A stretch of 64,000 nt of DNA, taken from the NCBI RefSeq assembly GCF_024721115.1, contig NZ_JAMDHK010000017.1:49678-113677 (forward strand), in the 5' to 3' direction. Each line of letters starts with the position of its first letter. Positions within the stretch are counted from its first letter, which is position 1. Of the stretch, positions 1 to 9,346 are shown in pieces. A program made the translations under genes and the position numbers. Source of the stretch: Salipiger pentaromativorans. GTDB taxonomy: Bacteria > Pseudomonadota > Alphaproteobacteria > Rhodobacterales > Rhodobacteraceae. The notes beneath the pieces were generated by a model that searched no databases, had not been told where the DNA came from, and was given only the letters and a program-made list of their open reading frames with translations.

Positions 1-1391
1 ACGAGGTCGCCGGCGACGGCACCACCACGGCCATCGTGCTGGCCAACGCGCTGATCCAGCGCGGCGTGGCGCTGACCGACAATGGCGTGAAGCCGGTCGA
101 TCTGTGCAAGGGCATCGACATGGCGGTGGAACGCATCATCAACGCCATCGACGAAAGCTCGCGCGATTGCGATGCGCATCCGGAATATCTCGAAGCGGTG
201 GCGCGGGTCTCGGCGACCGATCCGGAACTGGGCGATCTGGTGGCCGAAGCCTATCGCCGGGTGGGCCGGGAAGGCGTCATCACCGCCGATTTCGGGGTCA
301 CCATCGAGACGACCATGGACGTGATGGAGGGCATGTCCTTCGAACGCGGCTATATCTCGCATCACATGGTCACCGACCGCGAGCATATGGAGGCGGTGCT
401 GCGTCATCCGCTCATCCTGATGACGGATCAGAAGATCCTGCAACCGTCGGTGCTCGACAAGGCGATCTCGATCGCCGAGGGCGAGGGGCGGCCGCTGCTG
501 ATCATCGCCGAGGAGATCGCGCCCGAGGTGGTTATCCGCCTGCTGGAGAACGGCGGCGCGGGCAAGTTCCTGATCGTGCACCCGCCGGAATACGGCCACT
601 GGCGCACGGCGATGATGGACGATCTGGCGATCATCACCGGCGGCGAGGTGCTGGCCCGCGATCTCGGCAAGAAGATCGAGAACGTGACCCGCGAGCAGCT
701 CGGCGGCGCCGAGATGGTCCGCGCGACCGCCTCTGCGACCAGTGTGCTGCGTGGCGAAGGCGCGCCGGAGGCCGTCAGCGCCCGCCGCAACCAGGTGCAG
801 CGCATGTACGATGTGGCGCCGCCGAACATCGAGCAGGACAAGCTGCGCGAGCGGCTGGCCAAACTCTCGGGCGGCAGCGCGATCATCTATGCCGGTGGCT
901 TCACTCCGGTGGAGCAGAAGCGCAAGATCCAGCTTATCGAGGATGCGCTCTGCGCCGTGCGGGCTGCGGCCGAGGACGGGGTTGTCGCGGGGGGCGGCAC
1001 GGCGCTGGCACAGGCCGCGCCGGTGCTTGAGAACCTCTCGGCCATCGGCGACATCGGCAAGGGGATCGACCTCGTGCGCTCGGTGCTGACCCAGCCGCTG
1101 CGCCGGCTTTCCGCCAACGCGGGCGCCGATGCGGAACAGGTGGTCGAGGCGGTGACCTCGAGCGCCGCGGGGCATGGCTATGACGCGGCGACGGGCGCCT
1201 ATGGCGACATGTTCGCCGCCGGCATCATCGACCCGGCGCGCGTGCCGGCTTCGGCGCTGGTCAACGCGGCTTCGGTCGCCACGCTGATCCTGACCACCGA
1301 GACCCTGGTGGGTGATCTCGACGAGGGCGAGGCCGATCCGACCGAAGGCCCGGCCCGTGGTGGCGGTGCCGAACTGCTCGGCCGTCCCTGA
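1..1391 (+). CDS. groEL: GroEL-like chaperonin, 5' truncated by window edge
   Basis: The 3' part of a 60-kDa chaperonin that folds proteins in an ATP-driven double ring. The open frame starts at base 3, before any start codon, and its first residues include the ATP-site motif GDGTTTA, which lies near residue 86 in full-length GroEL. About 84 residues are therefore missing to the left and 462 are present. A second nucleotide-site motif, VVAGGGTALAQA, is near the C-terminal third. The tail ends in GGGAELLGRP rather than the usual GGM repeats, and the sequence is divergent, so it is probably not the main housekeeping copy. An alcohol dehydrogenase gene follows at once. Dedicated GroEL homologues of this kind (MimG type) sit beside bacterial propane/phenol di-iron monooxygenase genes and are needed to fold them. 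That role is inferred here. Confidence 0.95.
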   Translation, partial: EVAGDGTTTAIVLANALIQRGVALTDNGVKPVDLCKGIDMAVERIINAIDESSRDCDAHPEYLEAVARVSATDPELGDLVAEAYRRVGREGVITADFGVTIETTMDVMEGMSFERGYISHHMVTDREHMEAVLRHPLILMTDQKILQPSVLDKAISIAEGEGRPLLIIAEEIAPEVVIRLLENGGAGKFLIVHPPEYGHWRTAMMDDLAIITGGEVLARDLGKKIENVTREQLGGAEMVRATASATSVLRGEGAPEAVSARRNQVQRMYDVAPPNIEQDKLRERLAKLSGGSAIIYAGGFTPVEQKRKIQLIEDALCAVRAAAEDGVVAGGGTALAQAAPVLENLSAIGDIGKGIDLVRSVLTQPLRRLSANAGADAEQVVEAVTSSAAGHGYDAATGAYGDMFAAGIIDPARVPASALVNAASVATLILTTETLVGDLDEGEADPTEGPARGGGAELLGRP

Positions 1392-1454
1392 CCCCTGTCG
1401 CCGCCGCGCGCCGGGGAGGGCGCGCGGCTCTTCTTCCGAGAAAGGAGGCCGCAG

Positions 1455-2498
<1,044 letters not shown>

Positions 2499-2515
2499 GT
2501 GCAGAGCAGGCCCGG

Positions 2516-2539
2516 GCCGGGGCGGGATACCGCCCCGGC
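2516..2539 (+). terminator. Strong intercistronic hairpin after the alcohol dehydrogenase
   Basis: A perfect 10-bp stem (GCCGGGGCGG / CCGCCCCGGC) closes a GATA tetraloop 18 bases after the stop codon. There is no T-run, so it is more likely an mRNA-protecting or attenuating hairpin than a full terminator. Confidence 0.6.
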
Positions 2540-2562
2540 AACGAAGACAGAGGGAGGAGGCG

Positions 2563-2997
2563 ATGAAACATCAGCAAGCGAGCGCGCTCAGCGGCGCGCC
2601 GGTGCCGGGGCGGCAGCCCCACGGGCTGGCGATCGGATCGGGCTTTGTGGCGGGGGCGTCCTGGGCGATGGAGCTGGCGCATCTGACGCCGGAATGCATG
2701 GCCAGCCTGATCCTGCTGGCCCGCGATCTCTACCCGCATGACGCGGTGCCCGACGAATTTTATGCGGTCGCGCTGCGCGACTACGACCGCCCGCGCGAGG
2801 TCGGGGCGGTCGGAACGGGGGTCGAGGCGCTGGATCTCGCGGCGCGCGGGCAGGGCTACGGCCGCTACCTCGACATGCCCGCCGACCGGCGGGCGGCGGT
2901 CCTGCGCGAGATGCCCGACAGCCCGTTCCTGCAACGCCTGCGGCTCGGGCTGGTGACGGGGCTCTATGCGCAGCCGCTGCTGCGTCCGCTGCTCTGA
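2563..2997 (+). CDS. Diverged copy of a gluconate-dehydrogenase-type small subunit, signal altered
   Basis: A 144-residue relative of the Tat-exported small subunit encoded at 3574. Shared blocks are ARDLYPHDAVPDEFYAV, GVEALDLAARGQGYGRYLD and LGLVTGLYAQP, in the same order as in the second gene. The N-terminal segment still resembles a signal region (GSGFVAGASWAMELAHL against GAGFVAAPDAAWAAETAHL), but the twin-arginine motif is gone. The C-terminal FGYEGESYSHGGY region is also missing. The ribosome site (GAGGGAGGAGG) is good, so it is probably still translated. It may be a decaying duplicate or a cytoplasmic variant. The family (gluconate 2-dehydrogenase subunit 3) pairs with membrane-associated GMC flavoproteins and cytochromes c. 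Confidence 0.7.
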   Translation: MKHQQASALSGAPVPGRQPHGLAIGSGFVAGASWAMELAHLTPECMASLILLARDLYPHDAVPDEFYAVALRDYDRPREVGAVGTGVEALDLAARGQGYGRYLDMPADRRAAVLREMPDSPFLQRLRLGLVTGLYAQPLLRPLL

Positions 2998-3004
2998 TCC
3001 GTCG

Positions 3005-3081
3005 CCCGGCGCGCCCATCACTCTCAGCCGGCCCGGGGGGGGGGTAGTATATCCCTACTACCCGCGCCCGGGCGCGCCGGG
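3005..3081. promoter_or_regulatory. Concentric inverted repeats in the VOC/GMC operon promoter region
   Basis: An outer perfect 12-bp inverted repeat (CCCGGCGCGCCC at 3005-3016, complement at 3070-3081) encloses an inner perfect 8-bp dyad, GGGTAGTA (3042-3049) and TACTACCC (3056-3063), with loop TATCCC. A run of ten G lies at 3035-3044. The inner dyad looks like the binding site of a dimeric activator or repressor. It lies about 60 bases before the VOC start codon. The TAGTAT within it could also serve as a -10 element. Confidence 0.6.
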
Positions 3082-3123
3082 GCTAGGCTGAGATCATCAC
3101 GAACAAACCTCTTGGGGGATATT

Positions 3124-3519
3124 TTGGCCAAAGCCATCCACAGCATGATCCGTGTTCTCGACGAGGACCGCTCCGTCGCCTTCTATCGCAAGGCGTTTGG
3201 GCTGGAGATCGCAGATCGTCTCGATTTCAGCGACTTCACCCTGATTTATCTCAGCAATTCCGAATCCGGGTTCGAGCTCGAGCTGACCGTGAACAAGGGC
3301 CGGGCCGAGCCCTATGACCGTGGCGACGGCTACGGGCATTTCGCGGTTTCGGTTGCCGATCTCGATGCCGAGCACGCGCGTTTCGAAGCCGAGGGGCTGA
3401 ACCCCCGCAAGCTCGTGAGCTTCGCCCCCGACGGCAAGCTCGTGGGGCGCTTCTTCTTCGTCGCGGACCCGGACGGGTACGAGATCGAGGTGCTGGAACG
3501 GAGCGGCCGTTTCAAGTGA
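3124..3519 (+). CDS. VOC-family (glyoxalase/dioxygenase fold) protein
   Basis: A small 131-residue metal-binding protein of the vicinal oxygen chelate superfamily, with the two-repeat beta-alpha-beta fold. The start reads AKAIHSMIRVLDEDRSVAFY and the C-terminal half has GHFAVSVADLDAE and DPDGYEIEVLER, which supply metal-ligand positions (His near 7, Glu near the end). It resembles lactoylglutathione lyase. TTG at 3124 is chosen because GGGGGAT lies five bases upstream and the family starts at this point. A TTG at 3112 is possible but has no ribosome site. It is the first gene after the nested palindromes and is probably co-transcribed with the small subunit and GMC genes. It may act on an aldehyde-thiol adduct, which is inference. 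Confidence 0.85.
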   Translation: MAKAIHSMIRVLDEDRSVAFYRKAFGLEIADRLDFSDFTLIYLSNSESGFELELTVNKGRAEPYDRGDGYGHFAVSVADLDAEHARFEAEGLNPRKLVSFAPDGKLVGRFFFVADPDGYEIEVLERSGRFK

Positions 3520-3573
3520 TCGCACCGGCGGGGGTCGGGCGCCCCCGCCGTCATTGTCCAAGGGAGGAGAACC

Positions 3574-4098
3574 ATGGAAACCACCGCAAGCTGCCGGGGC
3601 CTGACCCGGCGCCAGCTTTTGTCGCGCGCCAGCGCGGCGGGCGCGTCCTTTGTCGTGGGGGCCGGCTTTGTCGCCGCGCCCGATGCGGCCTGGGCCGCCG
3701 AAACGGCCCATCTGGACGCCCGCGTCTTCGCGACGCTGGTGCAGATGGCGCGGGACATCTACCCGCATGACCGCATCCCCGACGAAAACTACGTTCTCGC
3801 TGTCAAGGGCTATGACAGTGCCGAGGCGGCGCCGGGCATCACCGCAGGGATCGCGGCGCTGGACGCCGCAGCCCAGGGCAAGGGCTTTGGATCCTATCTC
3901 GATGCCGGATGGGAACGCGACCGCGTCGATATCCTGCGCGGCATGGAGCAGAACGCCTTCTTCCAGCAGATCCGGGGCGGGCTCGTCACCGGGCTCTACA
4001 ACCAGAAATCGGTCTGGCCGCTCTTCGGATACGAGGGCGAGAGCTACAGCCACGGCGGGTACATCCATCGCGGCTTCGACGACATCGCGTGGCTCTGA
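3574..4098 (+). CDS. Tat-exported small subunit, gluconate 2-dehydrogenase subunit 3 family
   Basis: A 174-residue protein with a twin-arginine signal (TRRQLLSRASAAG near residue 11) and a cleavage-like AWAAE near residue 43, so it is predicted to be folded in the cytoplasm and exported by Tat. The mature part matches the gluconate 2-dehydrogenase subunit 3 family (MARDIYPHDRIPDENYV). These small subunits carry the signal for a bound flavoprotein that lacks one. The GMC gene starts 15 bases after its stop, the classic pairing. AAGGGAGGAG precedes the ATG. A diverged duplicate lies at 2563. Confidence 0.88.
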   Translation: METTASCRGLTRRQLLSRASAAGASFVVGAGFVAAPDAAWAAETAHLDARVFATLVQMARDIYPHDRIPDENYVLAVKGYDSAEAAPGITAGIAALDAAAQGKGFGSYLDAGWERDRVDILRGMEQNAFFQQIRGGLVTGLYNQKSVWPLFGYEGESYSHGGYIHRGFDDIAWL

Positions 4099-4113
4099 GG
4101 GGAGGAACGATCC

Positions 4114-5685
4114 ATGGCTGCACCTTTTGAACTGAGCGACGACAGTGTCGTCGTCATCATCGGCACCGGCGCGGGCGGCGGCGTTCTGGCCAACGAGCTG
4201 GCCCAGAAAGGCATCAGCGTCGTCTCGCTGGAAGCGGGCGGGCGTTATCTGCCCGAGGATTACATCAACGACGAATGGGAGAGCTTTGGCCAGCTCGCCT
4301 GGACCGACGCGCGCAGCACCAGCGGCGACTGGCGGGTGGCCACCGATTTTCCGGGCCTGCCCACCTGGATCGTCAAGGCCGTCGGCGGCTCGACCGTGCA
4401 CTGGGCGGGGGCGAGCCTCCGGTTCCAGGACCACGAGTGGAAGACCGCCACGACCTACGGCAACATCCAGGGCGCCAATCTGCTCGACTGGCCGATCGAC
4501 AGCGCCGAAATGGCGCCGTGGTACGAAAAGGCCGAGAAGAAGCTGAACGTGACCCGGACCAACGGGCTTCCCGGGCTGCCGGGGAACAACAACTTCAAGG
4601 TTCTGGAGGCCGGGGCCAAGGCGCTTGGCTATACCGAAGTGCACACCGGCCGGATGGCGATCAACTCGACCGAGAACCAGGACCGGATGATGTGCCAGCA
4701 GACCGGGTTCTGTTTCCAGGGCTGCAAATGGGGCGCCAAATGGTCCTCGGCCTATACCGACATCGAGCAGGGCGAGGCCACCGGCAACCTCGAAGTGCGC
4801 ATCAAATGCCACGCGGCGCGCATCCTGCACAACGATGCGGGCAAGGTGACCGGCGTGGAATATTTCGACGCCGACGGCAATCTGCAGATGCAGGCCGCGC
4901 GGGCGGTCTGCGTCGCGGGCAATTCCATCGAGAGCCCGCGCCTGCTGCTCAACTCGGCCTCGTCGATGTTCCCGGACGGGCTGGCCAACAGCTCGGGCCA
5001 GGTGGGGCGGAACTATATGCGCCACACCACGGGTTCGGTCTATGCGGTGTTCGACAAGCCGGTGCGCATGTGGCGCGGCACCACCATGGCGGGGATCGTT
5101 CAGGACGAGGCGCGGCACGATCCGTCGCGCGGCTTTGTCGGCGGGTTCGAGCTGGAGACGGTGTCTGTCGGGCTTCCTTTCGCGGCGGCCTTCCTCGATC
5201 CCGGCGGCTGGGGGCGCGAATTCACCTCGGCGCTCGATGGTTACGAGAACATGGCCGGGATGTGGATCGTGGGCGAGGACATGCCGCAGGAGACCAACCG
5301 GATCACGCTCAACACCGAGCTGCTCGATCAGCACGGCCTGCCGGCGGCGAATGTGCATTACGACGATCACCCCAACGATGTGGCGATGCGCAACTATGCT
5401 TATCAGCAGGGGCAGGCGATCTATGACGCGGTGGGCGCGACCCGCACCTTCCCGACGCCGCCTTACCCGTCGACGCACAACCTCGGCACCAACCGGATGT
5501 CCGAGAATCCGCGCGACGGGGTGGTCGACCGCAACGGGCGGACCCATGACATTCCGAACCTCTTCGTCTCGGACGGGTCGCAGTTCACCACCGGCGCGGC
5601 GGAGAACCCGACGCTGACCATCGTGGCGCTGGCGATCCGGCAGGCGGATTTCATCGCGCGCGAAATGTCCGCCGGCGCGCTCTGA
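4114..5685 (+). CDS. GMC-family FAD oxidoreductase (membrane dehydrogenase large subunit)
   Basis: A 523-residue glucose-methanol-choline oxidoreductase. The FAD-binding motif GTGAGGGVLANELA begins near residue 15 and is followed by SLEAGG. The C-terminal substrate domain has STHNLGTNRM with catalytic His 455, and AAENPTLTI with Asn 498. There is no signal peptide of its own, so export would ride on the Tat small subunit encoded just upstream. The likely electron acceptor is a cytochrome c. None is adjacent, but a diheme cytochrome gene lies at 24496 in the urease locus. With the alcohol dehydrogenase and GroEL genes it suggests periplasmic oxidation of an alcohol, aldehyde or ketone product. 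The substrate is unknown. Confidence 0.92.
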   Translation: MAAPFELSDDSVVVIIGTGAGGGVLANELAQKGISVVSLEAGGRYLPEDYINDEWESFGQLAWTDARSTSGDWRVATDFPGLPTWIVKAVGGSTVHWAGASLRFQDHEWKTATTYGNIQGANLLDWPIDSAEMAPWYEKAEKKLNVTRTNGLPGLPGNNNFKVLEAGAKALGYTEVHTGRMAINSTENQDRMMCQQTGFCFQGCKWGAKWSSAYTDIEQGEATGNLEVRIKCHAARILHNDAGKVTGVEYFDADGNLQMQAARAVCVAGNSIESPRLLLNSASSMFPDGLANSSGQVGRNYMRHTTGSVYAVFDKPVRMWRGTTMAGIVQDEARHDPSRGFVGGFELETVSVGLPFAAAFLDPGGWGREFTSALDGYENMAGMWIVGEDMPQETNRITLNTELLDQHGLPAANVHYDDHPNDVAMRNYAYQQGQAIYDAVGATRTFPTPPYPSTHNLGTNRMSENPRDGVVDRNGRTHDIPNLFVSDGSQFTTGAAENPTLTIVALAIRQADFIAREMSAGAL

Positions 5686-5716
5686 ACAGCGGTTTCCGGG
5701 CATCTGGCGGCGGGGC

Positions 5717-5736
5717 GGGGCGGCAAGCTCCGCCCC
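5717..5736 (+). terminator. Hairpin after the GMC gene
   Basis: A perfect 7-bp GC stem (GGGGCGG / CCGCCCC) with a six-base loop, 31 bases after the GMC stop, followed by only a weak T-containing stretch. It probably ends or attenuates the oxidation operon. The rest of 5737-5901 holds a small dyad, CATCAC-C-GTGATG at 5778-5790, and no recognisable gene. Confidence 0.5.
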
Positions 5737-5901
5737 GTTGCGTTCCACGAGGCCGGATCGAGATTTGCGCAAGGGTCCATCACCGTGATGTTCCCGCGCA
5801 CCGCTTTGGCGGTCAGCAGTGCCGGTAGGCTTTACAAGACCTTGGGAACGGGCTCTTTTGGCTGGAACGCAATCGGCAGAAATTTCGGGCGGACCTCAGC
5901 C

Positions 5902-8900
5902 ATGGCCATTACGGCAAGCATTCATCACCTGACGCATTACAAATACGACCGCCCGGTTTCGTTGGCGCCGCAGATCATCCGGCTGCGCCCGGCGCCGCAT
6001 TCGCGCACGCGGGTGATTTCGCATTCGCTCAAAGTCAGCCCCACGGGGCATTTCGTGAACCACCAGCAGGACCCTTATGGCAACTGGCTGGCGCGGTTCG
6101 TCTTTCCCGAGCCGGTGACCGAGTTCAAGATCGAGGTCGATCTGGTCGCCGACATGACGGTCTACAACCCGTTCGACTTCTTCGTCGATGAAGAGGCCCA
6201 GAAATGGCCCTTCGAATACCCCGAGGAATTTCGCAGCGATCTCGACATCTACCGCAAGCCCGAAGCCGCCGGGCCGCGGCTGCAAGCCTATCTCGACCAG
6301 CTTCCGAAGAAGGCCGAGAACACCGTCAATTTCCTAGTCGATCTCAACGCCAAGCTGCAACAGCATATCGGCTATGTGATCCGCATGGAGCCCGGGGTGC
6401 AGACCCCGGAGGAGACGCTCCAGCATGTGCGGGGTTCCTGCCGGGATACTTCCTGGCTGCTGGTGCAGATCCTGCGGCATCTGGGCTTTGCCGCGCGGTT
6501 TACCTCCGGCTATCTCATCCAGCTCAAGCCGGACCTCGTGTCGCTCGACGGGCCGGCGGGCACCGATCACGATTTCACCGACCTGCACGCCTGGTGCGAG
6601 GTGTTCCTGCCCGGCGCCGGCTGGATCGGGCTCGACCCGACCTCTGGTCTGCTGACCGGCGAAAGCCACATCCCGCTGGCCGCAACCCCGCATTACCGCA
6701 ACGCTGCGCCGATCACCGGCATGGCGAGCTTTGCCGAGGTCGATTTCAATTTCGACATGTCGGTGACGCGGGTTTCCGAGCATCCGCGCATCACCAAGCC
6801 CTTTTCCGAAGAGGCCTGGCAGGCGCTCGACACGCTCGGCAACAAGGTGGACGAGGTCATCAAGGCGCAGGACATGCGGCTGACCATGGGCGGCGAGCCG
6901 ACCTTTGTGTCGATCGACGATTTCGAAAGCGCCGAGTGGAACACCGCCGCCGTGGGGCCGCAGAAACGCGGGCTGGCGGACGAGCTGATCCGGCGACTGC
7001 GCGACCGTTTCGCGCCGGGCGGGTTCCTGCATTACGGGCAGGGCAAGTGGTATCCGGGCGAGACGCTGCCGCGCTGGACTTTCTCGCTTTACTGGCGCCG
7101 CGACGGCAAGCCGATCTGGAAGAATTCGGATCTGGTGGCCAAGGAAAACGCCAAGGGTGCCACCGCCGAGGATGCCGACCGCTTCCTCTCGGGCTTTGCG
7201 CAGAATCTCGGGCTCGACGGCGATTTCGTGCATCCGACCTACGAGGATCCGGTCGAGTGGATCATGAAGGAAGCGGATCTGCCCGCCAACGTGACGCCCG
7301 AGGACAGCAAGCTCAAGGATCCCGAGACCCGCGCCCGCATCGCCCGCGTCTTCTCGCGCGGGCTCGAGAACCCGGCGGGCTATGTGCTGCCGATCCAGCG
7401 CTGGCAGAGCAAGGCGCAGCCCTCGACCCGCTGGCGCTCGGAGCACTGGAAGACCCGGCGCGGGCATCTCTTCCTCATTCCCGGTGACAGCCCGGTAGGC
7501 TTCCGCCTGCCGCTGGGCGCGCTGCCCTATATCGCGCCCTCGGCCTATCCCTATGTCTATCCGACAGACCCCACCGTCCCGCGCGAGGCGCTGCCCGATT
7601 TCCACGCCGACCGCGAGGAGAAGCGCAAGGCGTTGATGGATGAGCTGGAGCGCATCGCCCAGGAGGAGGCGCGGATCGCCAGGGAACAGGCCGATCTGCT
7701 GCCCGAGGTCACCGAGGGCCGCGATCAGCCGGTCTCGGCCGCGCGCGATGCCGGGCGCCGTCAGAAGATCATGGAGCAGGGCGTGGACCCGGAAGGCGGG
7801 CAGGTGCGCACCGCCATCGCCATCGAGCCGCGCGACGGCCGGCTCTGCCTCTTCATGCCGCCGGTGGAAGAGCTGGAGGATTATCTCGAACTGCTCGCAA
7901 CGGCGGAGGAGACCGCCGAGGAACTGGGCCTGCCGATCCATATCGAGGGCTACACGCCGCCGCATGACAGCCGCATGAACGTGATCCGCGTCGCGCCCGA
8001 TCCGGGCGTGATCGAGGTGAACATCCACCCCGCGCATGATTGGGAAGACTGCAAGGCCATCACCCAGGGCGTCTATGAGGAGGCACGGCTGTGCCGGCTC
8101 GGCGCCGACAAGTTCATGATCGACGGCAAGCATACCGGCACCGGCGGCGGCAACCATGTGGTGGTGGGCGGCGAGACGGTGCTCGACAGCCCGTTCCTGC
8201 GGCGCCCCGACCTCATGCGCTCGATGATCCTTTACTGGCTGCGGCACCCCTCGCTCAGCTATCTGTTCTCGGGCCTCTTCATTGGCCCGACCAGCCAGGC
8301 GCCCCGGATCGACGAGGCGCGGCATGACAGCCTTTACGAGCTGGAAATCGCGCTGTCGCATTTCCCGCGCCCCGAAGACGGCGAGCCGCCGCAGCCCTGG
8401 CTCACCGACCGGCTGCTGCGCAACATGCTGATCGACGTGACCGGCAACACCCACCGGGCGGAGATCTGCATCGACAAGCTGTTCTCGCCCGACGGGCCCA
8501 CGGGCCGTCTGGGTCTGGTGGAGTTCCGCGGTTTCGAGATGCCGCCGGACGCCAAGATGTCTCTCGCCCAGCAGGTGCTGATCCGGGCGCTGCTGGCGCG
8601 GTTCTGGAAGGAGCCGGTGCAGGGCCGTCCGGTGCGCTGGGGCACCGCGCTGCACGACCGCTTCATGCTGCCCTATTTCGTCTGGCAGGATTTCCTCGAA
8701 GTGCTGCGCGACCTGCGCGGCCACGGGTTCGAGTTCCGCTCCGACTGGTACGAGGCGCAGAAGGAATTCCGCTTTCCCTTCGCCGGCGAGGTCGAATACG
8801 AGGGCGTGCATCTGCAACTCAACCAGGCGCTGGAGCCCTGGCATGTGCTGGGCGAGCGCGGCGCCATCGGCGGCACCGTGCGCTACACCGACAGCTCGGT

Positions 8901-9321
8901 CGAGCGCATGCAGGTCCAGCTCACCGCCATGGATCCCGACCGCTATATCGTCACCTGCAACAAACGCCCGGTGCCGCTGGCGCAGACCGATGCGAGCGGC
9001 GTCAAGGTGGGCGGTGTGCGCTTCAAGGCGTGGCAGCCCGCCGACGCGCTGCATCCGACGCTGCCGGTCAACGCGCCGCTGGTCTTCGACATCTTCGACA
9101 CCTGGACCGGCCACGCGCTGGGCGGCTGTACCTATCATGTCGCGCATCCGGGCGGGCGCAACTACGACACCTTCCCGGTCAACACCAACGAGGCCGACGC
9201 CCGCCGTCTGGCGCGGTTCGAGAAGCTGGGGCACAACCCGGGATCTTACTGGCCCGCGCCCGAAACGCCGCATCCGGAATTTCCGATGACCCTCGACCTG
9301 CGCCGCGCGCCGGGTCTTTGA
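5902..9321 (+). CDS. Transglutaminase-like plus DUF2126 amidoligase fusion protein
   Basis: A 1,139-residue fusion. Residues 1-290 are a bacterial transglutaminase domain with its N-terminal beta region ([14 protein letters not shown]) and a catalytic triad at Cys 180 (GSCRDTSW), His 229 (DLHAWCEVF) and Asp 245 (GLDPTSG). The rest is DUF2126, assigned in published domain analysis to the glutamine-synthetase-like COOH-NH2 ligases. Conserved signatures include [12 protein letters not shown] near residue 330 and [14 protein letters not shown] near residue 740. An ATG 39 codons downstream of the open-frame start is chosen because homology begins there. The next two genes are its usual partners, 25 and 6 bases apart. 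The set is predicted to join and trim peptide-like compounds. The product is unknown. Confidence 0.93.
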   Translation: MAITASIHHLTHYKYDRPVSLAPQIIRLRPAPHSRTRVISHSLKVSPTGHFVNHQQDPYGNWLARFVFPEPVTEFKIEVDLVADMTVYNPFDFFVDEEAQKWPFEYPEEFRSDLDIYRKPEAAGPRLQAYLDQLPKKAENTVNFLVDLNAKLQQHIGYVIRMEPGVQTPEETLQHVRGSCRDTSWLLVQILRHLGFAARFTSGYLIQLKPDLVSLDGPAGTDHDFTDLHAWCEVFLPGAGWIGLDPTSGLLTGESHIPLAATPHYRNAAPITGMASFAEVDFNFDMSVTRVSEHPRITKPFSEEAWQALDTLGNKVDEVIKAQDMRLTMGGEPTFVSIDDFESAEWNTAAVGPQKRGLADELIRRLRDRFAPGGFLHYGQGKWYPGETLPRWTFSLYWRRDGKPIWKNSDLVAKENAKGATAEDADRFLSGFAQNLGLDGDFVHPTYEDPVEWIMKEADLPANVTPEDSKLKDPETRARIARVFSRGLENPAGYVLPIQRWQSKAQPSTRWRSEHWKTRRGHLFLIPGDSPVGFRLPLGALPYIAPSAYPYVYPTDPTVPREALPDFHADREEKRKALMDELERIAQEEARIAREQADLLPEVTEGRDQPVSAARDAGRRQKIMEQGVDPEGGQVRTAIAIEPRDGRLCLFMPPVEELEDYLELLATAEETAEELGLPIHIEGYTPPHDSRMNVIRVAPDPGVIEVNIHPAHDWEDCKAITQGVYEEARLCRLGADKFMIDGKHTGTGGGNHVVVGGETVLDSPFLRRPDLMRSMILYWLRHPSLSYLFSGLFIGPTSQAPRIDEARHDSLYELEIALSHFPRPEDGEPPQPWLTDRLLRNMLIDVTGNTHRAEICIDKLFSPDGPTGRLGLVEFRGFEMPPDAKMSLAQQVLIRALLARFWKEPVQGRPVRWGTALHDRFMLPYFVWQDFLEVLRDLRGHGFEFRSDWYEAQKEFRFPFAGEVEYEGVHLQLNQALEPWHVLGERGAIGGTVRYTDSSVERMQVQLTAMDPDRYIVTCNKRPVPLAQTDASGVKVGGVRFKAWQPADALHPTLPVNAPLVFDIFDTWTGHALGGCTYHVAHPGGRNYDTFPVNTNEADARRLARFEKLGHNPGSYWPAPETPHPEFPMTLDLRRAPGL

Positions 9322-9346
9322 GCCGGTGCAGGATGGGCCCGATACC

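Noticed and set aside
3112..3123. Upstream TTG start for the VOC protein
   Set aside because: It would place the ribosome site GGGGGAT inside the coding region. TTG 3124 has the correct spacing and matches the family start.
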